Assembly: GCF_007992495.1 (NCBI RefSeq)
Contig: NZ_BKAJ01000031.1
Span: 1 to 64,000 of the forward strand
Source: Reyranella soli
Lineage (GTDB): Bacteria; Pseudomonadota; Alphaproteobacteria; Reyranellales; Reyranellaceae
Direction of reading: 5' to 3'
DNA length: 64,000 bases
Shown: in pieces, positions 18,485 to 26,474 of the stretch
Numbering within the stretch: the stretch's first letter is position 1
Layout: the number at the start of each line of letters is the position of its first letter
Translations under genes and position numbers: made by a program
The notes under the pieces: model-generated
The model's input: the letters and a program-made list of their open reading frames with translations, nothing else
The model's database searches: none
What the model was told of the DNA's origin: nothing

Positions 18485-20104
18485 GTGTCTCTGACCAGAG
18501 TTGTGAAGCTCGCCCTATTGGCGATGTCGCTTCCCGTCGGCGTGGCGTTGGCGCAGGCTCCCGTGAGGGGCGGCACGCTGATCTATCTGGAGCAGCAGGC
18601 GCATACCAATCTCTATCCGCCGGCCGGCGGCTTCTATCCCAACGGCGGCGTGCTCAACCAGATCACCGACAAGCTCACCTACCAGAATCCCAAGACGCTC
18701 GAGATTGAGCCGTGGATCGCCGAGAGCTGGACGGTCAACGCCGACGCCACCGAGTACGTCTTCAAGATCCGCCCGGGAGTGACCTTCTCCGACGGCACGC
18801 CGCTCGATGCTGCGGCGGTGGCCAAGAACTTCGACATCTACGGTCTCGGCAACAAGGAGCTGAAGCATCCCGTCTCGGAGGTGATCACCAACTACAAGGC
18901 GAGCGAAGTGATCGATCCGCTGACGGTGAAGTTCACCTTCACCAAGCCGTCGGTCGGCTTCCTGCAGGGCACGTCGGTGATCGGCTCGGGCCTGGTGTCG
19001 CTCAAGACCTTGGCGCTGCCTTTCGACGCGCTGGGCGATGCCACCAAGATCGTTGGCTCGGGCCCGTTCGTGGTGACCAGCGAGACGCTCGGCCGCGAGC
19101 TCACCATGACGGCGCGCAAGGACTACGCCTGGGGCCCGAAGAAGCTCGCCCACCAGGGCCGCGCCAATCTCGACTCCATCAAGTACGTCGTCACACCCGA
19201 GGACAGCGTGCGCATCGGCGCGCTGCTGGCCGGCCAGGCCCAGGTCATCCGCCAGGTCCAGGCCTATGACGAGAAACAGGTCCTGTCGAAGAACTACCTG
19301 ATCTATGCCGCGCCGACCCGCGGCGTGAACAATAGCGTGGTGTTCCGTCCCGACAATCCGCTGGTCGCCGACCTCAAGGTCCGCCAGGCGCTGCTGCATG
19401 GCACCAACGCCAAGGAGATCGTGTCGACGCTGTTCTCGGCGAACTATCCGCAGGCCAAGTCGATCATCGCCTCGACGGCGCAGGGCTATGTCGATCTGTC
19501 GCCCAAGCTCACCTACGATCCCGCGAAGGCGGCCAAGCTGCTCGACGAGGCCGGCTGGACGGTGGGCCCCAAGGGCCTGCGCCAGAAGGACGGCAAGGAG
19601 ATGGTGCTGACGGCCTACGAATCGCTGCCGCAGCCACAGAACAAGGAGACGCTGCAGCTCGTCGCCCAGCAATGGGGCAAGCTCGGCGTGAAGCTGATCG
19701 TGCTGGCGGGCGATGCCGGCAGCCGTGTCGTCGACAACCTCGATCCGGCCAAGACGCCGGTCTCGCCGGCGATGGTCGGACGCGCTGATCCCGACGTGAT
19801 CCGCAGCCAGTACTATCCGACGACGCGCAACGTGCTCCTGCAGAAGAGCCCGCTGGCGCCGCGGGTGCAGACCTTCGTCGACGACAAGCTGAACGGGCTT
19901 CTGGAGGCGATCGCCGCCGAGACCGACCAGGCCAAGCGCATGGCGCTGGTCGGCGAGGTGCAGAATTACGTGATCGACCAGGCCTATACGATCCCGATCT
20001 TCGAGGAGCCGCAGGCCTTCGCCGCCTCGCCGCGCCTGAAGGATTTCACCTTCGAGGCGGTCGGCCGGCCGAGCTTCTACGCGGCGTGGCTGGCGCAGAA
20101 ATAA
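18485..20104 (+). CDS. Peptide/nickel-type ABC transporter substrate-binding protein
   Basis: A 539-residue family 5 (DppA/OppA/NikA-like) periplasmic binding protein. It has a signal peptide (VKLALLAMSLPVGVALAQA), the family strand GGTLIYLEQQAHTNLYPPAG, WIAESWTVNADATEYVFKI and the hallmark VTFSDGTPLDAAAVAKNFD. I chose GTG at 18485 because gaaaggaac sits about 6 bases upstream and the signal peptide follows directly; an ATG at 18452 is possible. The gene order SBP, two permeases, fused ATPase, LLM monooxygenase, two CMD/AhpD proteins matches a cluster I recall from the TIGRFAM KPN_01854/KPN_01858/Avi_7169/Avi_7170 families. The substrate is unknown. Confidence 0.88.
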   Translation: MSLTRVVKLALLAMSLPVGVALAQAPVRGGTLIYLEQQAHTNLYPPAGGFYPNGGVLNQITDKLTYQNPKTLEIEPWIAESWTVNADATEYVFKIRPGVTFSDGTPLDAAAVAKNFDIYGLGNKELKHPVSEVITNYKASEVIDPLTVKFTFTKPSVGFLQGTSVIGSGLVSLKTLALPFDALGDATKIVGSGPFVVTSETLGRELTMTARKDYAWGPKKLAHQGRANLDSIKYVVTPEDSVRIGALLAGQAQVIRQVQAYDEKQVLSKNYLIYAAPTRGVNNSVVFRPDNPLVADLKVRQALLHGTNAKEIVSTLFSANYPQAKSIIASTAQGYVDLSPKLTYDPAKAAKLLDEAGWTVGPKGLRQKDGKEMVLTAYESLPQPQNKETLQLVAQQWGKLGVKLIVLAGDAGSRVVDNLDPAKTPVSPAMVGRADPDVIRSQYYPTTRNVLLQKSPLAPRVQTFVDDKLNGLLEAIAAETDQAKRMALVGEVQNYVIDQAYTIPIFEEPQAFAASPRLKDFTFEAVGRPSFYAAWLAQK

Positions 20105-20108
20105 CGAG

Positions 20109-21050
20109 ATGACGCGCTATCTGCTCGGACGTGTCGGCCAGGCCCTCGTGGTGCTGGCTATCACGTTCACCGCGGCGTTCCTGCTGCTGCAGGTCCTGCC
20201 GGGCGACGCCATCATGATCAAGTTCATGAGCCCGGAGATGGCGCTCACGCCAGCGCAGATCGCCGAGATCCGGGCCTCGTATGGCGCCGACCTGCCGCTG
20301 TGGCAGCGCTACCTGACAACGGTCGGCAACTTCCTCACCGGCAACTTCGGCTATTCCATCCAGGCCGGCGTGCCGGTGAGCCAGCAACTTGCCACCAACC
20401 TGCCGCCGACGCTGCTGCTGGCATCGCTCGCCTTCGTCGCCGCCGTCGTCCTCACCATCGTGCTGGCGGCACTGTCGAACCTCACGGGTATGGGCTGGCT
20501 GCGCGCCGGCCTGCAGTCGCTACCCTCGCTGTTCATCTCGGTGCCGGTGTTCTGGCTCGGCATCATGCTGATCCAGGTCTTCTCCTTCCAGCTCGGCCTG
20601 GTGTCGGTGATCAGCCCGGGCCCGGTCGAGAAGCTGATCCTGCCGGTGGCGACGCTCGCCATCCCGATCTCAGCCCCGCTGGCGCAGATCCTGATGCGCA
20701 ACATCGACGAGGTGCTGACCCAGCCGTTCGTCGCCGTCGCCCGCTCCAAGGGCGCCTCGCGCAGCTGGGTACTGTGGAAGCACGTCGCGCGTAACGCCGT
20801 GCTGCCGACACTCACCATCGCGGGCGTCCTGTTCGGCGAGCTGCTGGCCGGCGCCGTCGTCACCGAGGCGGTTTATGGGCTGAGCGGTCTCGGTGGCCTG
20901 ACCTACCAGGCGGTCGGCAACCATGACACGGCGGTGCTACAGGCCATCGTGGTGATCTCGGCGGTGGCGTTCGTCACCATCAACCTGATCGTCGACCTGC
21001 TCTATCCGGTGCTCGATCCCAGGCTCGGCCGCAAGGTGGCGGCGACATGA
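20109..21050 (+). CDS. Peptide/nickel-type ABC transporter permease (DppB-like)
   Basis: A 313-residue inner-membrane permease. It has the DppB-type N terminus (RYLLGRVGQALVVLAITFTA, then LLQVLPGDAIMIKF), six predicted membrane segments and the EAA-like loop VARSKGASRSWVLWKHVARN near residue 210 that contacts the ATPase. It begins 4 bases after the binding-protein stop and overlaps the next permease by 4 bases. It should pair with the following DppC-like protein. Confidence 0.9.
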   Translation: MTRYLLGRVGQALVVLAITFTAAFLLLQVLPGDAIMIKFMSPEMALTPAQIAEIRASYGADLPLWQRYLTTVGNFLTGNFGYSIQAGVPVSQQLATNLPPTLLLASLAFVAAVVLTIVLAALSNLTGMGWLRAGLQSLPSLFISVPVFWLGIMLIQVFSFQLGLVSVISPGPVEKLILPVATLAIPISAPLAQILMRNIDEVLTQPFVAVARSKGASRSWVLWKHVARNAVLPTLTIAGVLFGELLAGAVVTEAVYGLSGLGGLTYQAVGNHDTAVLQAIVVISAVAFVTINLIVDLLYPVLDPRLGRKVAAT

Positions 21051-21913
21051 GCAGCGATACCGACCTCGCCGGCGTCGACGCCGGAGCGGGAGCACGCCTC
21101 TCCTGGCCGCGACGCTTGAAGCGCCTTTCGCCGAGCCTCGCGCTGGCCTGGGCGGTCGTGGCGATCGTTCTCCTGTGGGCGGCGCTGCCGCAGCTCTTCA
21201 CCGGCTACAGCGGCACCGAGGGCGTGCCCGGCGAGCAGCTGCAGGCGCCCAGCGCCGAGCATGTGCTGGGCACGGACGGGCTCGGCCGCGACGTCTATGC
21301 CCGCATCGTCTATGGCGCGCGCTATTCGCTGGCTGGCGCGTTCGTCGCCGTCACGGTCGGCCTGCTGATCGGCACCTTGCTCGGCCTGGTCGCGGGCTCG
21401 CGCGACGGCTGGGCCGACGCCGTCATCATGCGCCTGGTCGATTCGCTGCTGGCCGTGCCCTCGCTGCTGCTGTCGCTCAGCATCATCGTGCTGCTGGGCT
21501 TCGGCACCATCAACGTGGCGATCGCCGTCGGCGCCGTCGCGGTCGCGCGTTTTGCGCGGTTGGCGCGATCCGAAGTGATGCGCGTGCGCCGTAGCGAGTA
21601 TGTCGAGGCGGCGTTCGGCAGCGGCGGCACGTTCCGCTCGGTGCTTTTCCGGCACATCCTGCCCAATTCGCTGACCTCGGTGATCGCGCTCGCCGCCCTG
21701 CAGTTCGGCTCGGCCATCCTGTCGATCTCGACCTTGGGCTTCCTGGGCTACGGCGCGCCGCCGCCGACGCCGGAATGGGGCCTGCTGATCGCCGAGGGCC
21801 GTAACTACCTCTCGCGCGCCTGGTGGCTCACCGCGGCGCCGGGCTTCGTCGTCGTCCTGGTGGTGCTGTCAGCCGACCGCATCAGCAAGGCCATCCAGAA
21901 GACCGCGCCATGA
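21047..21913 (+). CDS. Peptide/nickel-type ABC transporter permease (DppC-like)
   Basis: A 288-residue permease with an extended cytoplasmic N terminus, a first membrane segment near residues 30-50 and the DppC-type motif HVLGTDGLGRDVYARIVYGA near residue 70. The ATPase-contact loop is RSEVMRVRRSEYVEAAFGSG near residue 180 and the C-terminal segment contains GFLGYGAPPPTPEWG. It overlaps the preceding permease by 4 bases and lies 10 bases before the ATPase gene. Confidence 0.9.
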   Translation: MSSDTDLAGVDAGAGARLSWPRRLKRLSPSLALAWAVVAIVLLWAALPQLFTGYSGTEGVPGEQLQAPSAEHVLGTDGLGRDVYARIVYGARYSLAGAFVAVTVGLLIGTLLGLVAGSRDGWADAVIMRLVDSLLAVPSLLLSLSIIVLLGFGTINVAIAVGAVAVARFARLARSEVMRVRRSEYVEAAFGSGGTFRSVLFRHILPNSLTSVIALAALQFGSAILSISTLGFLGYGAPPPTPEWGLLIAEGRNYLSRAWWLTAAPGFVVVLVVLSADRISKAIQKTAP

Positions 21914-21923
21914 CCTCCTCGCC

Positions 21924-23552
21924 ATGACCTCGTTACTCGACATCGACGATCTCGCCATCGCCTACAAGACGGGCGACCACGAGCAACGCGTCGTTCATGG
22001 CGTCTCCTTCAAGGTCGAGCCGGGCGAGGTCGTGGCCCTGGTGGGCGAATCGGGCTCGGGCAAGACCACGACGGCGCAGGCCGTGCTGGGCCTGCTGGCG
22101 GCCAACGGCCGGGTCGAGCGCGGTGCCATTCGCCTCAATGGCACCGACGTCTCGCGGTGGTCGCAGAAGCGGTTCGACGCCATCCGCGGGTCGGTGGTGA
22201 GCCTGATCCCGCAGGATCCCGGCAGCTCGCTCAATCCGGTACGCACCATCGGCGCGCAGCTCGCCGAGGTGATGCAGATCCACAAGCGCGGCGATCGCAA
22301 GACCATCGAGGCACGCGTGCTCGATCTCCTGACCCGCGTCGGCCTGACGCCGGCCGAGATGCGCGCCAAGCAGTATCCGCACGAACTGTCCGGCGGCATG
22401 AAGCAGCGCGTGCTGATCGCCATCGCCGTCGCCCTCAATCCGGCGCTGATCGTGGCTGACGAGCCGACCAGCGCCCTCGACGTCACGGTGCAGCGCCGAA
22501 TCCTCGACCTGATCGACGAGCTCCGGCGCGAGAACGGCACCGCCGTGCTGCTGGTGACGCACGATCTCGGCGTCGCCGCCGACCGCGCCGACCGGCTGGT
22601 GGTGCTGCAGGGTGGCCGTATCCAGGAGCAGGGGCCTGTGAAGGAGGTGCTGGCCTCGCCGCGCAGCGCCTACACGCGCCGCCTGCTGTCGGATGCGCCG
22701 TCGCTCGCCAAGGCGCGCCCCGAGCGGCCGACGCCTTCGGCCGTGGATTTCGCCATCGAAGTCCAAGGACTGACGCAGGATTTCCCGGTCGCCGGCGGCG
22801 CGCCCTTCCGCGCGCTCGACGGCGTATCGTTCAAGGTGCGGCGTGGCACCACGCACGCCATCGTGGGCGAGTCGGGATCAGGCAAGACCACGGCGGTGCG
22901 CAGCGTCGTCGGCTTCCTGAAGCCGACCGCCGGGCGCATCGTGATCGACGGCGTCGACCTCACCACGTTGAAGGGCGAGGCGCTGCGGCGTTTCCGCAAG
23001 CATATCCAGCTCGTCTACCAGAACCCCTACGGCTCGCTCGACCCCAAGCAGACGGTGCAGAAGATCATCGAGGAACCGCTGTTGAACTTCGAGCCGATCG
23101 CCGCCGCCGACCGCGCGCGCAAGGTGCGCGACATGATGCGCCGCGTCGGCCTGCCGGAGTCCTTCCTGGACCGCCACCCGCGCGCCCTGTCGGGCGGCCA
23201 GCGGCAGCGCGTCGCGATCGCCCGCGCCCTGGTGCTCGACCCGCGCGTGCTGGTGCTGGACGAGGCGGTTTCGGCCCTCGATGTCACGGTGCAGGCGCAG
23301 ATCCTGGCGCTGCTGGACGAATTGCAGAAGGCGCTGGGACTGACCTACCTGTTCGTGTCGCACGATCTCGCCGTGGTGCAGCAGATCTCCGACACCGTCT
23401 CGGTGATGCACAAGGGCCGCCAGGTCGATGGCGGGCCGATCGACAAGGTCTTCGTGCGACCGGATAGCGACTATACCCGCGAGCTGATCGATGCCATTCC
23501 GGGCCGCACCATGCCGGTCCTTGCATCGCCCGCGATCTCCCTACAAGGTTGA
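21924..23552 (+). CDS. Fused double ABC ATPase (DppD-DppF type)
   Basis: A 542-residue protein holding two complete ABC ATPase domains in one chain, replacing separate DppD and DppF proteins. Domain 1 has Walker A GESGSGKTTTAQ near residue 39, signature ELSGGMKQRV near residue 155 and Walker B LIVADEPTSALD near residue 175. Domain 2 has GESGSGKTTAVRS near residue 315, [16 protein letters not shown] near residue 422 and LVLDEAVSALD near residue 445. The fusion is common in this transporter class. The gene ends 4 bases before the LLM monooxygenase. Confidence 0.92.
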   Translation: MTSLLDIDDLAIAYKTGDHEQRVVHGVSFKVEPGEVVALVGESGSGKTTTAQAVLGLLAANGRVERGAIRLNGTDVSRWSQKRFDAIRGSVVSLIPQDPGSSLNPVRTIGAQLAEVMQIHKRGDRKTIEARVLDLLTRVGLTPAEMRAKQYPHELSGGMKQRVLIAIAVALNPALIVADEPTSALDVTVQRRILDLIDELRRENGTAVLLVTHDLGVAADRADRLVVLQGGRIQEQGPVKEVLASPRSAYTRRLLSDAPSLAKARPERPTPSAVDFAIEVQGLTQDFPVAGGAPFRALDGVSFKVRRGTTHAIVGESGSGKTTAVRSVVGFLKPTAGRIVIDGVDLTTLKGEALRRFRKHIQLVYQNPYGSLDPKQTVQKIIEEPLLNFEPIAAADRARKVRDMMRRVGLPESFLDRHPRALSGGQRQRVAIARALVLDPRVLVLDEAVSALDVTVQAQILALLDELQKALGLTYLFVSHDLAVVQQISDTVSVMHKGRQVDGGPIDKVFVRPDSDYTRELIDAIPGRTMPVLASPAISLQG

Positions 23553-23556
23553 CCTG

Positions 23557-24594
23557 ATGACCACGACGACGCCCAAGAAGCTGGGCTTTTTCACCCGTCT
23601 GCTCGACCAGGCCAGCGCCGCCGAGCGCTATCGGCTGGCAACCGAACAGATCAGGCACGCCGAGCACTGCGGCTTCGATTCGGCCTGGATCGCCCAGCAT
23701 CATTTCCATGAGGGCGAGGGTGGCCTGCCGGCGCCGTTCGTGTTCCTGGCGCAGGCGGCGGTGCAGACCTCGCGCATTCGGCTGGGCACCGGCATCGTCA
23801 CCCTGCCGCTGGAGCTGCCGGTGCGTGTCGCCGAGGATGCCGCCGTCACCGATCTCTTGTCGGGCGGCCGCCTCGAAGTGGGCGTTGGGCCGGGCGGCAA
23901 CCTGACGGCCTTCACCGCCTTCGGGCTCGATGCCAACGATCGCCACAAGCTGATGAACGGCAATCTCGAGCTGATGCGCACCGCCTGGGGCGGTGGCACG
24001 CTGCCGGGTGGAGACAAGCTTTATCCCGCGAGCCCGACCTTGGTCGATCGCATCTGGCAGGCGACCTTCAGCGTCGAGGGCGCGCGCCGCGCCGGCCTCG
24101 CCGGCGACGGCCTGATGCTGTCGCGCACCCAGCCGCGCTCGCCCGACGCGCCCAAGGCGCTGCTGTCGGACATCCAGAACCCCATGATCGACGCCTATCT
24201 CGAGGCGCTGCCCAAGGGGCGCGAGCCGCGCATCCTCGCCTCGCGCACGGTGTTCATTGCCGACGATGCCAAGGAAGCGATGCGCCTGGCCGAGATCGGG
24301 GCGACCCGGATGCGCCACCGGCTCGCCGCGACGGGCAACCTGTCGTCGGGCAGCCTGGTTGGCGACCTTGTGGCAGCCTTCGACGTGCACCTCGGCACGC
24401 CCGAGCAGGTGGTCGCCTCGCTGCAGGCCGACGACACGTTGAGGCGCGCCACCGATCTCACCATGCAGGTCCACTCCATCGACCCGCCGCATCCGTTCAT
24501 CCTGCGCTCCATCGAATTGATGGCCGAGCAGGTGGCGCCGGCCCTCGGCTGGGTGCGCAGCGATAAGGCGGCCGCCGAACGGCGCGTGGCCTAG
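23557..24594 (+). CDS. Luciferase-like FMN-dependent monooxygenase (KPN_01858-type)
   Basis: A 345-residue LLM-family protein: KKLGFFTRLLDQASAAERYR at the N terminus, DSAWIAQHHFHEGEGGLPAP near residue 45, and IRLGTGIVTLPLELPVRVAE near residue 80. The family uses reduced flavin and oxygen to cleave or oxidise organic compounds such as sulfonates. I place the start at the ATG 23557 (MTTTTPKKLGFF), 4 bases after the ATPase stop. Its position within the ABC transporter operon suggests that it acts on the imported substrate; the compound is not known. Confidence 0.87.
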   Translation: MTTTTPKKLGFFTRLLDQASAAERYRLATEQIRHAEHCGFDSAWIAQHHFHEGEGGLPAPFVFLAQAAVQTSRIRLGTGIVTLPLELPVRVAEDAAVTDLLSGGRLEVGVGPGGNLTAFTAFGLDANDRHKLMNGNLELMRTAWGGGTLPGGDKLYPASPTLVDRIWQATFSVEGARRAGLAGDGLMLSRTQPRSPDAPKALLSDIQNPMIDAYLEALPKGREPRILASRTVFIADDAKEAMRLAEIGATRMRHRLAATGNLSSGSLVGDLVAAFDVHLGTPEQVVASLQADDTLRRATDLTMQVHSIDPPHPFILRSIELMAEQVAPALGWVRSDKAAAERRVA

Positions 24595-24604
24595 AAGGGA
24601 AACA

Positions 24605-25198
24605 ATGTCAGACGTCATCGACACGCTGGCCGGCATTGCGCCGGGATCGCCGCTCGACGCGATCCGCAATGGGCGCCTGCAGGCGCGCACGCACGCCCAG
24701 GCGAGCTACGATTCGCTGTTCAAGCCGCTCAGCGAAGCCGACGCCAGCAAGGTCGAGCGCATCGCCATCGCCTGCTTCGTCGCGGGCCTGCATGGCCGGC
24801 CCGAGATGGAGACCTTCTATGGCACAGCGCTGGCTGAAGCCGGCGCGCCGGCTGCCTGGAAGGATGCGATCGCCGCTGCCGTGAAGGCAGCGAAGGGGCA
24901 GGGGCCGTACGGCCACTATCCCAAGGGGCCGCTCAGCGCTGAAGATCAGGCGGGTCCCGTGTTCAAGATCGGCGCTGCCGAGAAGAGCGCGCTCGGCGCG
25001 CGTCTGGCCGCCGCATTCGAGCACACGCACATGCTGGTGTTCCATCCGCGCGATTCAGCGCCGGCCTATCTGCAGGCGCTGGTCGATGCCGGCTGGTCGA
25101 CCACGGGCATCGTGGTGATCTCCCAGCTCGTCGCCTTCCTCTCCTACCAGATCAGGGTCGTCGCCGGTTTGCGCGTCCTGAAAGCGAGGCCCGCATGA
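24605..25198 (+). CDS. CMD-domain protein (Avi_7170-type)
   Basis: A 197-residue protein with the carboxymuconolactone decarboxylase/AhpD-like helical fold as judged from its neighbours and sequence (VERIAIACFVAGLHGRPEM near residue 55, STTGIVVISQLVAFLSYQIR near residue 165). It lacks the CxxC redox pair of true AhpD proteins. It sits between the LLM monooxygenase and the CxxC-containing paralogue, a trio I recall as conserved together. The role is unknown; a peroxide-related or substrate-channelling function is inference. It overlaps the next gene by 4 bases. Confidence 0.8.
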   Translation: MSDVIDTLAGIAPGSPLDAIRNGRLQARTHAQASYDSLFKPLSEADASKVERIAIACFVAGLHGRPEMETFYGTALAEAGAPAAWKDAIAAAVKAAKGQGPYGHYPKGPLSAEDQAGPVFKIGAAEKSALGARLAAAFEHTHMLVFHPRDSAPAYLQALVDAGWSTTGIVVISQLVAFLSYQIRVVAGLRVLKARPA

Positions 25199-25803
25199 CC
25201 GACAAGGTCCTATCGACGCCGCCGCATGTCGAGCCCGTGGTGTTCACGCGCGACATGCTCGACTGGCTGCCCTGGCTCGAGCCGATGGCCGAGCAGGACC
25301 TGACGGCGCGCCACATGGCGGGGCTGGTCGACGCGGCGCGCGCCAAGTCGGCCTATTTCCGTCTGCTGGTGCGCGATCCCGAAGTGCTCGAGCACCGCAC
25401 CAAGACCGACAAGGACATCTTCTACAATCCCGAGGCGGGCCTGCCGCGCGCCGAACGCGAGCTCGCCGCCGCCGCCACGTCTCGCTTCAACGGCTGCATT
25501 TACTGCGCCTCGGTGCATGCCCGCTTTGCCGCGACCTATTCCAAGCGCGTCGAGGATGTCGACCGCCTGCTCGACAAGGGCGTGGATACCGACCTCGACG
25601 CCCGCTGGAACGCCATTGTCGCCGCTTCCGTGGCGCTCACCTCGACGCCCATCACCTTCGGGCCCGAGCATGTCGATGCCCTGCGCAAGGTCGGGCTGGA
25701 CGAGGCGTCTATCGTCGACGTCATCAATGCCGCCTCGTTCTTCAACTGGGCGAACCGGCTGATGCTGTCCCTGGGCGAGCCGGCGGCGCCGGAAAAGGCC
25801 TAG
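25195..25803 (+). CDS. Alkylhydroperoxidase-domain protein (Avi_7169-type)
   Basis: A 202-residue AhpD-like protein with the redox motif NGCIYCASVHARFAA (CxxC followed by His) near residue 98 and the C-terminal VDVINAASFFNWANRLMLSL typical of peroxidase-related CMD proteins. It may remove peroxides or hydroperoxides formed by the LLM monooxygenase upstream. It overlaps the preceding gene by 4 bases and is the last gene of the transporter/monooxygenase operon. Confidence 0.85.
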   Translation: MTDKVLSTPPHVEPVVFTRDMLDWLPWLEPMAEQDLTARHMAGLVDAARAKSAYFRLLVRDPEVLEHRTKTDKDIFYNPEAGLPRAERELAAAATSRFNGCIYCASVHARFAATYSKRVEDVDRLLDKGVDTDLDARWNAIVAASVALTSTPITFGPEHVDALRKVGLDEASIVDVINAASFFNWANRLMLSLGEPAAPEKA

Positions 25804-25807
25804 GCGA

Positions 25808-25833
25808 GGCAACCTTTCCCCAAACGTTCCGTT
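25808..25833 (+). promoter_or_regulatory. Possible EcfG-like promoter before the hemerythrin gene
   Basis: GGCAAC (25808-25813), 16 bases, then CGTT (25830-25833). It resembles the GGAAC-N16/17-CGTT pattern of alphaproteobacterial general stress promoters with one mismatch. The CGTT box lies 30 bases before the hemerythrin start. The same arrangement recurs before the ROK gene, which is the main reason to list it. Confidence 0.35.
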
Positions 25834-25863
25834 GACTCCGGGCGTCCGAAGCCAGCGGAGGGA

Positions 25864-26421
25864 ATGATGACGGTTGCGCGCAAGAAGGCCGCGCACGCCC
25901 AGCGCGGCAAGGCGGAAAATGCCCACGACGCCCTGGTTCTCCTGACAGCCGAGCACAACGAGATCGACAAGCTTGCCCGCGAATATGAGCGCGTGCGCAA
26001 GACCGCCGACTCGGTCGAGAAGGGCAAGGCGGCACTGCGGCTTTGCCATGCCCTCGAGGGCTATGCGGCAATCAAGCACGAGGTCTTCTATCCCGCCGCC
26101 CATGCCGTGCTGGCCGGCAAGGACAAGGAGCTGCTGGGCAAGGCTGCGGTCAAGCACGACGGCATCCAGGATCTGATCGAGAAGATCGAAGCCATGTCGG
26201 CCGACGATCCGTCGTTCGATTCCACGGTGACGGTGCTGTTCGAGCAGGCCGGCCAACTGATGAAGCAGGAAGAGGAGGTCCTCTTCCCGCGGTTGCGCCA
26301 TTCGCATCTCGATCTTTTGGGCACCGGCGAGCGCATGGCCGCCCGCCGGACCGAGCTCGGCACGGCGCCGATCGACCGCGAGCGGGTCCGCCAGGCCCGC
26401 AAGGTCATGAGCGGCCGTTAG
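25864..26421 (+). CDS. Hemerythrin (HHE) domain protein
   Basis: A 185-residue cytoplasmic protein with a hemerythrin-like four-helix domain. Candidate iron ligands are the His of NAHDALVLLTAEHNEID (residues 20-36), HEVFYPAAH near residue 75, KHDGIQDLIEK near residue 98 and EEEVLFPRLRH near residue 138. The N terminus (MMTVARKKAAHAQRGKAE) is basic and the C terminus is a charged tail. Such proteins bind oxygen or nitric oxide or protect against oxidative stress. It is a single gene with a candidate stress promoter upstream; ATG codons at 25864 and 25867 are both possible. Confidence 0.85.
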   Translation: MMTVARKKAAHAQRGKAENAHDALVLLTAEHNEIDKLAREYERVRKTADSVEKGKAALRLCHALEGYAAIKHEVFYPAAHAVLAGKDKELLGKAAVKHDGIQDLIEKIEAMSADDPSFDSTVTVLFEQAGQLMKQEEEVLFPRLRHSHLDLLGTGERMAARRTELGTAPIDRERVRQARKVMSGR

Positions 26422-26427
26422 CCCGCA

Positions 26428-26453
26428 GGCAACCCCGGCCCTGCTGTTCCGTT
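26428..26453 (+). promoter_or_regulatory. Possible EcfG-like promoter before the ROK gene
   Basis: GGCAAC (26428-26433), 16 bases, then CGTT (26450-26453), the same pattern and spacing as before the hemerythrin gene. The element also forms a GGCAAC...GTTGCC inverted repeat, so a protein-binding palindrome is an alternative reading. It ends 21 bases before the ROK start. Confidence 0.3.
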
Positions 26454-26474
26454 GCCCTGCTGTGACCGCGCTCA

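Noticed and set aside
18343..18708. A 121-codon ORF with a good ribosome-binding site (caggaggag) after btuD
   Set aside because: Most of it overlaps the binding-protein gene in another frame and the residues are arginine-rich without family resemblance; the signal-peptide reading from 18485 is better supported.
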